Assembly (NCBI GenBank): GCA_910575605.1
Contig: CAJTEW010000006.1
Location: forward strand, 62,001-126,000
Length of the DNA: 64,000 nucleotides
Reading direction: 5' to 3'
Source of the DNA: Lachnospiraceae bacterium
GTDB lineage: Bacteria > Bacillota > Clostridia > Lachnospirales > Lachnospiraceae
The position numbers and the translations under genes are program-made. Position 1 is the first letter of the stretch, and every line of letters begins with the position of its first letter. This document shows positions 9,564 to 18,184 of the stretch, in pieces. Below the pieces are notes generated by a model. The model was not told where the DNA came from, made no database searches, and saw only the letters and a list, made by a program, of their open reading frames with translations.

Positions 9564-10519
9564 GTGAAAAAAAAGTATTAGTAGAAGTAAAGGACCTTAA
9601 GAAACACTTTAAGGTGGGAAAAAATGCAATTTTGAAGGCAGTTGACGGAATTGACTTTAAAATATATAAAGGCGAAACGCTGGGGCTGGTAGGAGAATCT
9701 GGCTGTGGCAAAACGACCTGCGGAAAGACTGTAATGGGGCTTTACCCTGCAACCTCCGGCGAGATTATATTTGACGGAATCAAGGTGAATGAGTTAAAGG
9801 GAAAAGAGAAAAAGGATTTTACAAGAAAGGCCCAGATTATTTTTCAGGACCCGTATTCTTCACTAGATCCCCGTATGACCGTAGGTGATATTATCGGTGA
9901 GGGTATTGATATTCACGGACTCTATACAGGTCAGGAAAGAACAGATAAAATATATGAGCTTTTAGGTACTATCGGATTGACAAGCGAGCATGCCAACCGC
10001 TTCCCCCATGAATTTTCAGGCGGCCAGAGGCAGCGTATCGGGATTGCCCGGGCGCTGGCAATAGAACCAGAGTTTATTGTATGTGACGAGCCTATTTCGG
10101 CTCTTGACGTATCTATTCAGGCTCAGATTATCAATCTGTTAATCCGGCTCCAGAAAGAGAGGGAGCTTACCTATTTGTTTATTGCACATGATCTTTCAAT
10201 GGTAAAGCATATTTCAGACAGAGTAGGTGTTATGTATCTGGGAAAAATGGTGGAGATGGCGCCTTCTTATGAGCTGTATACGAACCCAAAGCATCCTTAT
10301 ACCGAGGCGCTGATGTCGGCAATACCGATTCCAGATCCTGAGGTAGAGCGGGAAAAGAACCGGATTAAAATTGAGGGGGAAATTCCAAGCCCCATCAACC
10401 CGAAACCGGGATGCCGGTTTGCGTCCAGATGCCGCTATGCAACAGATATCTGCAGACAGGAGACACCGGAGCTAAAAGAAGCCGGGCCGGAACATTTTGT
10501 TGCCTGTCATAACAAATAA
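9560..10519 (+). CDS. oppF: Oligopeptide ABC transporter ATP-binding protein OppF
   Basis: A 319-residue ABC ATPase, the second nucleotide-binding subunit. Walker A GESGCGKT is at residues 45-52, FQDPYSSLDPRMTV forms the Q-loop, FSGGQRQRIGIARAL is the signature and FIVCDEPISALD the Walker B. The C-terminal CRFASRCRYATDIC motif repeats the cysteine pattern seen in OppD. It starts within the last codons of oppD (translational coupling) and ends the operon at a strong bidirectional hairpin. Confidence 0.95.
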   Translation: MSEKKVLVEVKDLKKHFKVGKNAILKAVDGIDFKIYKGETLGLVGESGCGKTTCGKTVMGLYPATSGEIIFDGIKVNELKGKEKKDFTRKAQIIFQDPYSSLDPRMTVGDIIGEGIDIHGLYTGQERTDKIYELLGTIGLTSEHANRFPHEFSGGQRQRIGIARALAIEPEFIVCDEPISALDVSIQAQIINLLIRLQKERELTYLFIAHDLSMVKHISDRVGVMYLGKMVEMAPSYELYTNPKHPYTEALMSAIPIPDPEVEREKNRIKIEGEIPSPINPKPGCRFASRCRYATDICRQETPELKEAGPEHFVACHNK

Positions 10520-10540
10520 AGTGTATAACTTTCTAAAAGG

Positions 10541-10576
10541 AAAAGGACATCCACATGACGGAATGGATGTCCTTTT
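10541..10576. terminator. Bidirectional terminator between oppF and rpsT
   Basis: A perfect 13-bp stem, AAAAGGACATCCA (10541-10553) with TGGATGTCCTTTT (10564-10576), around a 10-nt loop. It has A/T tracts on both sides, suited to the convergent genes. Confidence 0.9.
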
Positions 10577-10592
10577 ATATCCTTATTCTCTA

Positions 10593-10856
10593 TTAAGAAA
10601 TTGCGTTAACAGCTTTTGCCAAACGGGAAACTTTTCTTGCGCATGTATTCTTGTGATATACGCCCTTGCTTCCTGCCTTATTAATCTCAACAATCGCAAC
10701 CTTTAATGCGTCTGCAGCTAAAGCGGCATCTTTGTTTGCTACAGCTGTTTCAACTTTTTTTACGCAAGTTTTTACTTTTGATTTGATTGCTTTATTTCTA
10801 GCAGCTTTTGTTTCGTTTACTAAGATTCTTTTTTTTGCAGATTTGATATTAGCCAA
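10593..10856 (-). CDS. rpsT: 30S ribosomal protein S20
   Basis: An 87-residue, lysine- and alanine-rich protein beginning MANIKSAKKRI when read from a TTG start at 10856-10854, the typical S20 length and N-terminus. I prefer this TTG to the upstream ATG because GGAGG (10869-10865) lies 8 nt before it, and the upstream ATG would add EVDKL that is foreign to the family. S20 binds 16S rRNA early in 30S assembly. It is monocistronic and reversed relative to its neighbours, with gpr divergent from it as in Bacillus. A strong promoter and a 5' leader hairpin lie upstream. Confidence 0.95.
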   Translation of the reverse strand: MANIKSAKKRILVNETKAARNKAIKSKVKTCVKKVETAVANKDAALAADALKVAIVEINKAGSKGVYHKNTCARKVSRLAKAVNAIS

Positions 10857-10906
10857 TTTGTCCACCTCCAATATCTCATATTTCGACTTTTGTTATCGAT
10901 TCCGGA

Positions 10907-10939
10907 TTCGTTAGAGCCGGACACGGACGTTCTAACGAA
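10907..10939 (-). promoter_or_regulatory. Hairpin in the rpsT 5' leader
   Basis: TTCGTTAGA (10907-10915) and TCTAACGAA (10931-10939) form a perfect 9-bp inverted repeat with a 15-nt loop. It lies at the very 5' end of the predicted reverse-strand rpsT transcript, about 50 nt before the TTG start. Confidence 0.6.
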
Positions 10940-10951
10940 ATGCACGTATTT

Positions 10952-10980
10952 ATTTTAGTCTACGTAAGTTGTTCTGTCAA
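10952..10980 (-). promoter_or_regulatory. rpsT promoter (reverse strand)
   Basis: Reverse strand TTGACA (10980-10975), exactly 17 bp, TAAAAT (10957-10952). A consensus -35 and a 5 of 6 match -10, expected start near 10945. Confidence 0.85.
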
Positions 10981-11047
10981 TACATATTTCCTGAAATATT
11001 GTAAAAACTATGCACTAAAGTATGTTTACAGTCAGGGAGAGATGAAG

Positions 11048-12010
11048 ATGGTGGAGAAGTATAGTATCAGGACAGATTTGGCTTTAGAACAGAAGGAAAG
11101 ATTTGAGTCGGATCAGGTTGAGGTGCAAGGGGTTGTGCTCACGGAGGAAGTAGACGAAGAACGGGAGATTAAGGTCACAACGGTGAAGATTGAGACAGAG
11201 AACGGGGCGAAGGTGATGCGAAAGCCTGTGGGGACGTATATTACGATGGAGGCCCCTAATATGGCGGTGCCGGATGAGGATTACCACAGGGAGATTTCGG
11301 CAGAGCTTAAGAAGTTTCTTGCCCGGTTTATAAAGGGGAACAAGGAAGATTACTCAGTACTTGTGGTGGGACTTGGAAATCGTAAGGTAACGCCGGATGC
11401 GCTGGGGCCGTATGTGGTGGATAATTTAAATATTACGAGGCATATCGTGAGGGAATATGGGAAATATGCCATGGGAGAAGAGCATGTAAGTCTTGTAAGC
11501 GCTATTGTGCCTGGAGTGATGGGGCAGACAGGCATGGAAACGGTGGAGATTATAAAGGGGGTTGTAAATGAGACGAAGCCAGATTTTATAATTGCCATAG
11601 ATGCACTGGCAGCAAGAAGCTCGAAGCGTCTTAACAGAACCATACAGATTGCTGATACAGGAATTAATCCAGGTTCTGGTGTCGGGAACCATAGGAATGC
11701 GATTACAAAAGAAACAGTAGGCGTACCGGTGCTTGCTATTGGTGTACCAACGGTTGTTGATGCTGCTACGATTGTAAATGATACAATGGAAAACTTCATT
11801 GCTGCTCTTGAAGAATCAGAATCCTTAAAGGGCGTAGGAGTTGTTATGCAGGGGTATAGTGCAGCAGAAAAATATGAGCTGGTGAAGGAGCTGATTTCTC
11901 CTCACCTTAATGGACTCTTTGTGACGCCGAAAGATATTGATGAGACAGTGAAGCGTATCAGTTATACCATATCGGAATCTTTGAACATGTTGTTTTCTGA
12001 AATGTTTTGA
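11048..12010 (+). CDS. gpr: GPR germination protease
   Basis: A 320-residue member of the A25 aspartic-type endopeptidases that degrade small acid-soluble spore proteins during germination. The N-terminal RTDLALEQKE is the conserved propeptide start. VVGLGNRKVTPDALGP is the family hallmark region and ALAARSSKRLNRTIQIADTGINPGSGVGNHR the conserved core. I chose ATG 11048 because AGGGAGA (11034-11040) is 7 nt upstream; longer frames add a non-family hydrophobic leader. In Bacillus gpr is made in the forespore under sigma-G; I could not pick out a convincing sigma-G promoter here. It is followed by spoIIP, as in Bacillus. Confidence 0.95.
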   Translation: MVEKYSIRTDLALEQKERFESDQVEVQGVVLTEEVDEEREIKVTTVKIETENGAKVMRKPVGTYITMEAPNMAVPDEDYHREISAELKKFLARFIKGNKEDYSVLVVGLGNRKVTPDALGPYVVDNLNITRHIVREYGKYAMGEEHVSLVSAIVPGVMGQTGMETVEIIKGVVNETKPDFIIAIDALAARSSKRLNRTIQIADTGINPGSGVGNHRNAITKETVGVPVLAIGVPTVVDAATIVNDTMENFIAALEESESLKGVGVVMQGYSAAEKYELVKELISPHLNGLFVTPKDIDETVKRISYTISESLNMLFSEMF

Positions 12011-12081
12011 AAAGGACATGCACATAATGAGAAAGCCTTCGTCATATAGTATTAAGACGAAAAATATGGCGGAGTGGTAAG

Positions 12082-13269
12082 TTGAATAACGGACAGAGAA
12101 TTAGCCGGATTCTTATGGCAGTTACAGGAAGTATTCTTCTAATATATATGATGGCAGGTATGGGAGCAGGAATTAGCTTTAAAGGAATGGAAAAATTTCT
12201 TGCAGGCCCTAATAAGATGCTTCTTAAACATGTACAGGAGACATATCTTACAGGGTTTTCCTATACTTCTAAGAAGCATCATGTTTCAGCCGATGAGTGG
12301 GTGGTGCAGCAGGCCATGAATCTGATTCCTCTCGGAAGCTTTGTGAAGGAAAAGGAGAATACGGACACAGACATTGAGGATAGGGCAACCTATGAGATGA
12401 TTCTTAAAAAACAGGCGGAAGATGAAAATTCGGTGGATGAAAATGGAAAGCTTATTGGGGAACCCCAGGAAGAGCCTGTAGTGCAGGCATCGGCGTCTAA
12501 TATAGACCTTTCTCTTGAAAAACTAATGAATTATGAATACTTGGTGGGCAATTTTTATACTATTGACAGTACAACCATGACCAGTCCTGAGGAGCTTAAT
12601 GCAGAGGTTCTTCTTTCCAAGGATTTGAAAATAAATAAGGAGGCAAAGGGACCGAAGGTGCTGATTTATCATACGCATTCTCAGGAAGGATTTGTGGATT
12701 CCGTCCCCGGGGACACGTCTACAACAATTGTGGGAGTGGGGGACTATCTTACAGAGCTTCTAAATAAGAAAGGAATAGAAACCATACACCATGAGGGTGT
12801 CTATGATTTGATTGACGGGGAGCTTGACAGAAGCCGGGCCTACGATCTGGCGGAGCCAGAGGTACGGAAAATACTGGAGGACAATCCTAGTATTGAAGTG
12901 CTTATAGATTTACACAGGGATGGCGTGGCAGAAGGAACACATCTTGTAACAGAAGTAAACGGTAAGCCTACGGCGCAGATTATGTTTTTTAACGGTTTAA
13001 GCCGTACTAAGGCAAACGGGGAAATTGATTATCTCTACAATCCCTATATTCAGGATAACCTTGCATTTTCCCTGCAGATGCAGCTTAAGGCAATGGAGCT
13101 TTATCCGGGCTTTACAAGGCATATTTATCTTCGGGGATACTGCTATAATATGAATATTATGCCGAAAACTCTGTTGATTGAGGCAGGGGCACAGACAAAT
13201 ACGGTGGAGGAAATGAAAAATGCAATGGAGGTTCTGGCGGAGACACTAGATAATGTACTGACACCTTAA
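12082..13269 (+). CDS. spoIIP: Stage II sporulation protein P
   Basis: A 395-residue protein with one N-terminal membrane helix (ILMAVTGSILLIYMMAGMGAG, residues about 9-30) and a large extracytoplasmic domain. The catalytic C-terminal domain contains VLIYHTHSQEGF and EVLIDLHRDGV, the conserved motifs of the SpoIIP amidase/endopeptidase. With SpoIID and SpoIIM it remodels septal peptidoglycan so the mother cell can engulf the forespore. The start is TTG 12082 with GGAGTGG 4 nt before it; no better in-frame start is present. It lies 71 nt after gpr, the conserved Bacillus order. Confidence 0.93.
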   Translation: MNNGQRISRILMAVTGSILLIYMMAGMGAGISFKGMEKFLAGPNKMLLKHVQETYLTGFSYTSKKHHVSADEWVVQQAMNLIPLGSFVKEKENTDTDIEDRATYEMILKKQAEDENSVDENGKLIGEPQEEPVVQASASNIDLSLEKLMNYEYLVGNFYTIDSTTMTSPEELNAEVLLSKDLKINKEAKGPKVLIYHTHSQEGFVDSVPGDTSTTIVGVGDYLTELLNKKGIETIHHEGVYDLIDGELDRSRAYDLAEPEVRKILEDNPSIEVLIDLHRDGVAEGTHLVTEVNGKPTAQIMFFNGLSRTKANGEIDYLYNPYIQDNLAFSLQMQLKAMELYPGFTRHIYLRGYCYNMNIMPKTLLIEAGAQTNTVEEMKNAMEVLAETLDNVLTP

Positions 13270-13276
13270 AATATAT

Positions 13277-13305
13277 TTGATTCATCCTATATTTTGTGCT
13301 AAGAT
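13277..13305 (+). promoter_or_regulatory. parE-parC promoter
   Basis: TTGATT (13277-13282), 17-bp spacer, TAAGAT (13300-13305), 35 bp before ATG 13341. Confidence 0.6.
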
Positions 13306-13340
13306 AAATGCAGTATGTTTACGTGAAAGGATTTGAAAAG

Positions 13341-15263
13341 ATGGCGAAGAAGACTACATATGATGCTGACAGTATTGCAGTATTAGAAGGGCTTGAGGCA
13401 GTCAGGAAGAGGCCTGGCATGTATATTGGAAGTGTATCCACCAAGGGTCTGAATCATTTAATTTATGAAATTGTGGATAATGCGGTGGATGAGCATCTTG
13501 CAGGCTTTTGTACGGAAATACGCGTGACGCTGGAACAAGATGGTTCGGCGACAGTGTCTGATAACGGCCGGGGTGTGCCGGTGGATATGCACGCCAAAGG
13601 AGTTTCAGCGGAACGTATTGTATACACTACCCTCCATGCCGGCGGTAAGTTTGATGATTCTGTATATAAGACAAGCGGCGGACTTCATGGCGTAGGTTCT
13701 TCAGTGGTAAATGCGCTGTCTGCCTATATGGATATTCAGGTAAGCCGTGACGGCTATATCCATCACGACAGGTATGAGAGAGGAATCCCAGTTGTGGAGC
13801 TTGAGGAGGGTCTCCTTCCGAAGCTTGGAAAGACAAGAAAGACGGGAACGAAGATTAATTTCCTGCCGGACGATACGATTTTTGAAAAAACAAAGTTCCG
13901 TTCTGACGAGGTGAAGAGCCGGATGCATGAGACTACCTATCTGAATCCTGCGCTTACTATTATTTTTGAGGATTTAAGAGAGGGAAGCAGAGAAAAAATC
14001 GTGTATCATGAGCCGGACGGAATCTTAGGGTTTATCAAGGATTTGAATTCTAAGAAGGAAGCAGTGCACGACCCGGTATATTTTAAGGGAGAGGCAGAGG
14101 GTATTGAGGTAGAGGCGGCGTTTCAGTATGTAAATGAGTTCCATGAAAATGTGCTGGGTTTCTGTAACAATATTTATAACGGTGAGGGAGGTACTCATCT
14201 GACAGGATTTAAGACTACGTTTACAACAGTGATTAACCAGTATGCAAGAGAGCTTGGTATTTTAAAGGAGAAGGATACTAACTTTACAGGCGCAGATGTA
14301 CGCAACGGTATGACAGCTATTATATCTATTAAGCATCCGGACCCCAGATTTGAGGGGCAGACAAAGACAAAACTTGATAATCCTGATGCCTCGAAGGCAG
14401 TAGGTAAAGTAACAGGCGAGGAAATCGTACGTTATTTTGACAGAAATCTTGATAATCTAAAAAAAGTCATTGGCTGTGCAGAGAAGGCGGCGAAGATTCG
14501 TAAAACCGAGGAGAAGGCAAAGACCAATCTTCTTACCAAACAGAAATATTCTTTTGATAGTAACGGGAAGCTGGCAAACTGTGAGAGCCGTGATGCGAAA
14601 AACTGTGAAATCTTTATCGTGGAGGGAGATTCTGCCGGCGGTTCTGCCAAGACGGCAAGAAACAGGATGTATCAGGCGATTCTTCCCATTCGGGGAAAGA
14701 TTCTGAATGTGGAAAAGGCAAGTATTGATAAGATTTTGGCAAACGCGGAGATTAAGACAATGATTAATGCCTTTGGCTGCGGTTTTTCGGAAGGCTATGG
14801 CAATGATTTTGATATTTCAAAGCTTCGGTATGACAAGATTATCATTATGGCGGATGCTGATGTGGACGGGGCCCATATTTCTACGCTGCTTTTAACCCTG
14901 TTCTACAGGTTTATGCCGGAGCTTATTTATGAGGGACATGTCTATATCGCTATGCCGCCTCTTTATAAAGCTATGCCGAAAAAAGGGGAGGAGGAATACC
15001 TCTATGACGATAAGGCTCTTGAGAGGTACAGAAAGACTCATGAGGGACCTTTTACTCTCCAGAGATATAAAGGACTAGGCGAGATGGACGCAGAGCAGCT
15101 CTGGGAGACAACCCTTGACCCGCAGAGACGGATTTTAAAGCAGGTGGAGATCGAGGATGCAAGAATGGCTTCCAGTGTAACGGAGATGCTGATGGGAACC
15201 GAGGTTCCGCCAAGAAGGACTTTTATCTATGAAAATGCAACGGAAGCCATGCTTGATGTGTAA
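13341..15263 (+). CDS. parE: DNA topoisomerase IV subunit B (GyrB-like)
   Basis: A 640-residue type IIA topoisomerase ATPase subunit. The GHKL ATPase motifs are EIVDNAVDEHLAGF, DNGRGVPVDMH and GGLHGVGSSVVNALS. The TOPRIM domain has VEGDSAGGSAKTARNR and the metal-binding DADVDGAHI. The C-terminus RRTFIYENA is typical. Start ATG 13341 has GAAAGG 10 nt upstream; the longer frame adds only QYVYVKGFEK-like residues. Paired with parC 12 nt downstream. GyrB cannot be excluded on sequence alone, but the partner lacks a GyrA box, which favours topoisomerase IV (chromosome decatenation). Confidence 0.85.
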   Translation: MAKKTTYDADSIAVLEGLEAVRKRPGMYIGSVSTKGLNHLIYEIVDNAVDEHLAGFCTEIRVTLEQDGSATVSDNGRGVPVDMHAKGVSAERIVYTTLHAGGKFDDSVYKTSGGLHGVGSSVVNALSAYMDIQVSRDGYIHHDRYERGIPVVELEEGLLPKLGKTRKTGTKINFLPDDTIFEKTKFRSDEVKSRMHETTYLNPALTIIFEDLREGSREKIVYHEPDGILGFIKDLNSKKEAVHDPVYFKGEAEGIEVEAAFQYVNEFHENVLGFCNNIYNGEGGTHLTGFKTTFTTVINQYARELGILKEKDTNFTGADVRNGMTAIISIKHPDPRFEGQTKTKLDNPDASKAVGKVTGEEIVRYFDRNLDNLKKVIGCAEKAAKIRKTEEKAKTNLLTKQKYSFDSNGKLANCESRDAKNCEIFIVEGDSAGGSAKTARNRMYQAILPIRGKILNVEKASIDKILANAEIKTMINAFGCGFSEGYGNDFDISKLRYDKIIIMADADVDGAHISTLLLTLFYRFMPELIYEGHVYIAMPPLYKAMPKKGEEEYLYDDKALERYRKTHEGPFTLQRYKGLGEMDAEQLWETTLDPQRRILKQVEIEDARMASSVTEMLMGTEVPPRRTFIYENATEAMLDV

Positions 15264-15275
15264 GGGGAGGAAGAT

Positions 15276-17522
15276 ATGCAGGAATCACAGCAGATTATAA
15301 GAACCGAATATTCGGAAGTGATGAAAAAATCTTATATTGATTATGCCATGAGCGTTATTGTAGCCCGTGCCCTTCCAGATGTGCGTGACGGGTTAAAGCC
15401 TGTGCAGAGGAGAACCCTCTATGATATGCATGAACTTGGCATCCGTTTTGATAAGCCATACAGGAAATGTGCCCGTATTGTGGGAGATACTATGGGTAAA
15501 TACCACCCCCACGGCGACAGCTCTATTTACGAGGCTCTGGTGGTTATGGCCCAGGAGTTTAAAAAGGGAATGATTCTGGTGGACGGCCATGGGAACTTTG
15601 GCTCTATTGAAGGAGATGGGGCAGCTGCCATGCGTTATACGGAGGCAAGGCTTGCTAAGATTACCCAGGAAGCTTATCTTGCAGATTTGGACAAAAATGT
15701 GGTAAATTTTCTGCCTAACTTTGATGAGACAGAAAAAGAGCCGGAGGTGCTTCCAGTGCGTATCCCAAACCTTCTTGTAAACGGTGCAGAAGGCATTGCG
15801 GTAGGTATGGCAACCTCTATTCCAACCCATAATCTGGGGGAGGTCATTGACGCAGTCAAGGCTTATATGAAAAATGACGACATCAGCACAAAGCAGCTGA
15901 TGAAATATGTGAAGGGCCCGGATTTCCCTACAGGGGGAATTGTGGTTAATAAAGATGATCTTCTTAACATATACGAGACAGGCACAGGGAAGATTAAGCT
16001 CCGCGGAAAGGTGGAGGTAGAGGAAATGAAGGGCGGAAAGAGCCGTCTTGTTGTTTCAGAGATTCCTTATACTATGATCGGTGCCGGAATCGGAAAGTTT
16101 TTAAATGATGTATGTACATTAGTGGAATCTAAAAAGACATCAGATATTGTGGATATTTCCAACCAGTCCTCCAAGGAGGGCATCCGCATTGTTATTGAGC
16201 TTAAGAAGGGCGCGGATATAGAGAACCTTAAAAACATGCTTTATAAAAAGACCCGTTTAGAGGATACCTTTGGCGTCAATATGCTGGCGGTAGCCGGAGG
16301 AAGGCCCGAGACGATGGGGCTTAAAAGAATTATTGAGCATCATGTGGATTTTCAGTTTGAGCTGGCTACAAGAAAGTATAAAACACTTCTTGCAAAGGAG
16401 CTTGACAAAAAGGAGATTCAAGAAGGGCTTATTAAGGCCTGTGATGTCATTGATCTGATAATTGAAATCTTAAGGGGAAGCCAGTCTGTGAAGGATGCCA
16501 GGGAATGTCTCACAAAAGGCGTGACAGAGAATATTAAGTTTAAATCTAGTATTTCAAAGAAGATGGCGGCAATGCTGCGCTTTACAGAGCGCCAGGCATC
16601 GGCTATTCTGGAGATGCGGCTTTATAAGCTGATCGGCCTTGAAATAGAAGCCCTTATGAAGGAGCATGAGGAAACCTTAAAGAATATCTCCAAATACGAG
16701 GATATTTTAAATAATTACAGCTCTATGGCAGACGTGATTATGGCGGATTTGGACAAGCTGAAAAAAGAATATGGAAGAAAGCGTCGTACCTTAATTGAGA
16801 ATGCCGAGGAAGCGGTATATGAGGAAAAGAAAATTGAGGAACAGGAGATTGTGTTCCTTATGAATCGCTTTGGCTACGCAAAGACGGTTGACACAGCCGC
16901 CTATGAGCGTAATAAGGAGGCTGCGGACGCGGAAAATGAATACATTATAACCTGCATGAATACGGGGAAGCTCTGTGTGTTTACAAATACGGGAAAAATG
17001 CACCAGATTAAAGTACCGGACCTTCCGTTTGGAAAATTCAGGGATAAGGGCCTTCCTATTGACAATGTAAGTAATTATGACAGTACACAGGAAGATATTG
17101 TATACATCTGCGATTCCGAGCAGACGCGTTATGCAGGATTTCTGTTTGCCACAAAGCAGGGAATGATTAAGAGGGTAGAGGGAGAAGAATTCCAGGTGGC
17201 AAAACGAACCATTGCGGCGACGAAACTTCAGGATGAAGATGAGGTGGTGAGCGTTCAGGTGCTAAATGATAACCATCAGGTAGTCCTGCAGACAAAAGAA
17301 GGATTTTTCCTTAAATTTCCAGCAGAAGAGGTGCCGAGGAAGAAAAAAGGGGCCGTGGGTGTCAGAGGAATCAGGCTTAAGAAAAAGGATGAGCTTGAGA
17401 AGGTATATCTGTTTGAAGAAGGGACAGAGTATAGGGCAGCTTTCGGAGAGAAGGAAGCGAACCTTGGTAAACTTAAAGGAGGAAAAAGGGACGGCACTGG
17501 AGCGAAGGTGAGAGGCTGGTAG
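15276..17522 (+). CDS. parC: DNA topoisomerase IV subunit A
   Basis: A 748-residue DNA breakage-reunion subunit. The winged-helix region has ARALPDVRDGLKPVQRR, the helix-4 quinolone region KYHPHGDSSIYEALV, and AAAMRYTEARL with the catalytic Tyr. The C-terminal beta-pinwheel is short and has no canonical GyrA box (QRRGGKG); instead it reads PRKKKGAVGVRGI. This, with the adjacent parE, supports ParC rather than GyrA. The subunit cuts and reseals both DNA strands to separate daughter chromosomes. It is translated from ATG 15276 with GGGGAGGAAG upstream. Confidence 0.85.
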   Translation: MQESQQIIRTEYSEVMKKSYIDYAMSVIVARALPDVRDGLKPVQRRTLYDMHELGIRFDKPYRKCARIVGDTMGKYHPHGDSSIYEALVVMAQEFKKGMILVDGHGNFGSIEGDGAAAMRYTEARLAKITQEAYLADLDKNVVNFLPNFDETEKEPEVLPVRIPNLLVNGAEGIAVGMATSIPTHNLGEVIDAVKAYMKNDDISTKQLMKYVKGPDFPTGGIVVNKDDLLNIYETGTGKIKLRGKVEVEEMKGGKSRLVVSEIPYTMIGAGIGKFLNDVCTLVESKKTSDIVDISNQSSKEGIRIVIELKKGADIENLKNMLYKKTRLEDTFGVNMLAVAGGRPETMGLKRIIEHHVDFQFELATRKYKTLLAKELDKKEIQEGLIKACDVIDLIIEILRGSQSVKDARECLTKGVTENIKFKSSISKKMAAMLRFTERQASAILEMRLYKLIGLEIEALMKEHEETLKNISKYEDILNNYSSMADVIMADLDKLKKEYGRKRRTLIENAEEAVYEEKKIEEQEIVFLMNRFGYAKTVDTAAYERNKEAADAENEYIITCMNTGKLCVFTNTGKMHQIKVPDLPFGKFRDKGLPIDNVSNYDSTQEDIVYICDSEQTRYAGFLFATKQGMIKRVEGEEFQVAKRTIAATKLQDEDEVVSVQVLNDNHQVVLQTKEGFFLKFPAEEVPRKKKGAVGVRGIRLKKKDELEKVYLFEEGTEYRAAFGEKEANLGKLKGGKRDGTGAKVRGW

Positions 17523-17578
17523 CAAGGAAGAGAAAGAAACCTGAAATACATTACGGATATAATTAATTCGAAAAATCC

Positions 17579-17607
17579 TTGCTTTTCCCCATAAACAGTG
17601 CTATACT
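17579..17607 (+). promoter_or_regulatory. Promoter of the rimP-nusA-infB operon
   Basis: TTGCTT (17579-17584), exactly 17 bp, TATACT (17602-17607). Expected start near 17614, giving a leader of about 85 nt that contains a strong hairpin. Confidence 0.75.
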
Positions 17608-17633
17608 ATTTTACAGTTACATAAGGGTCTGGC

Positions 17634-17666
17634 AGAAGAGTGAACGAAAGTTCACTCTTCTTTGTT
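17634..17666 (+). promoter_or_regulatory. GAAA-capped hairpin in the rimP operon leader, possible attenuator
   Basis: A perfect 12-bp stem, AGAAGAGTGAAC (17634-17645) with GTTCACTCTTCT (17650-17661), closed by a GAAA tetraloop and followed by TTTGTTGG. It lies between the promoter and the rimP start. It could be an intrinsic terminator or a protein-binding site controlling the operon. Confidence 0.65.
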
Positions 17667-17698
17667 GGAATGAAAATGTCAGGAAAGGAAGTTTTAGA

Positions 17699-18166
17699 TT
17701 GGCAAAAAGAGAAATTTACGAGCAAAAGACAGAAGAGATTCTACTTCCCATTGTAGCGGAATATGATTTTGAGCTGGTGGATGTGGAGTACGTAAAAGAG
17801 GGGAGCACATGGTATCTGCGTGCATACATTGATAAACCGGGCGGCATTACAGTAAATGACTGTGAGATGGTGAGCAGGAGGCTGTCGAATATTCTGGATG
17901 AAAAGGATTATATTGAGGATTCCTATGTTATGGAGATAAGTTCCCCGGGGCTTGGCAGGCCGCTTAAGAAGGAGAAGGATTTTAAACGAAGTCTTGGCAG
18001 GGAGGTTGAGATAAGAACCTACCGTATGATAGATAAGAGCAAAGAGTTCATCGGAATACTAAAAGATTATGATGATAAGACGGTGACGATTGAACCAGAC
18101 GATGGAACCCTGAAAACATTTGAAAGAGGCGATATAGCGCTTATCCGCCTTGCGTTCGATTTTTAA
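17699..18166 (+). CDS. rimP: Ribosome maturation factor RimP
   Basis: A 155-residue protein of the RimP (YlxS) family needed for 30S subunit maturation. It has the conserved N-terminal domain (VDVEYVKEGSTWYLRAYIDKPGGITVNDCEMVSRRL) and EISSPGLGRPLKKEKDF, the diagnostic motif, then the SH3-like C-terminal domain. The start is TTG 17699: AAGGAAG (17685-17691) is 7 nt upstream and the protein then begins MAKREIYEQK, the normal length. First gene of the rimP-nusA-ylxR-ylxQ-infB operon, the standard Firmicutes order. Confidence 0.95.
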   Translation: MAKREIYEQKTEEILLPIVAEYDFELVDVEYVKEGSTWYLRAYIDKPGGITVNDCEMVSRRLSNILDEKDYIEDSYVMEISSPGLGRPLKKEKDFKRSLGREVEIRTYRMIDKSKEFIGILKDYDDKTVTIEPDDGTLKTFERGDIALIRLAFDF

Positions 18167-18184
18167 GATAGGAGGAAGAAAGAA

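Noticed and set aside
11030-11048. Sigma-G promoter before gpr
   Set aside because: CAT-N2-TA-like strings occur but none has a matching -35 at proper spacing.
17521-17586. AGCAAGGA/TCCTTGCT inverted repeat after parC as a terminator
   Set aside because: The arms match but the loop would be about 47 nt and the right arm overlaps the rimP promoter -35, so a functional terminator is doubtful.
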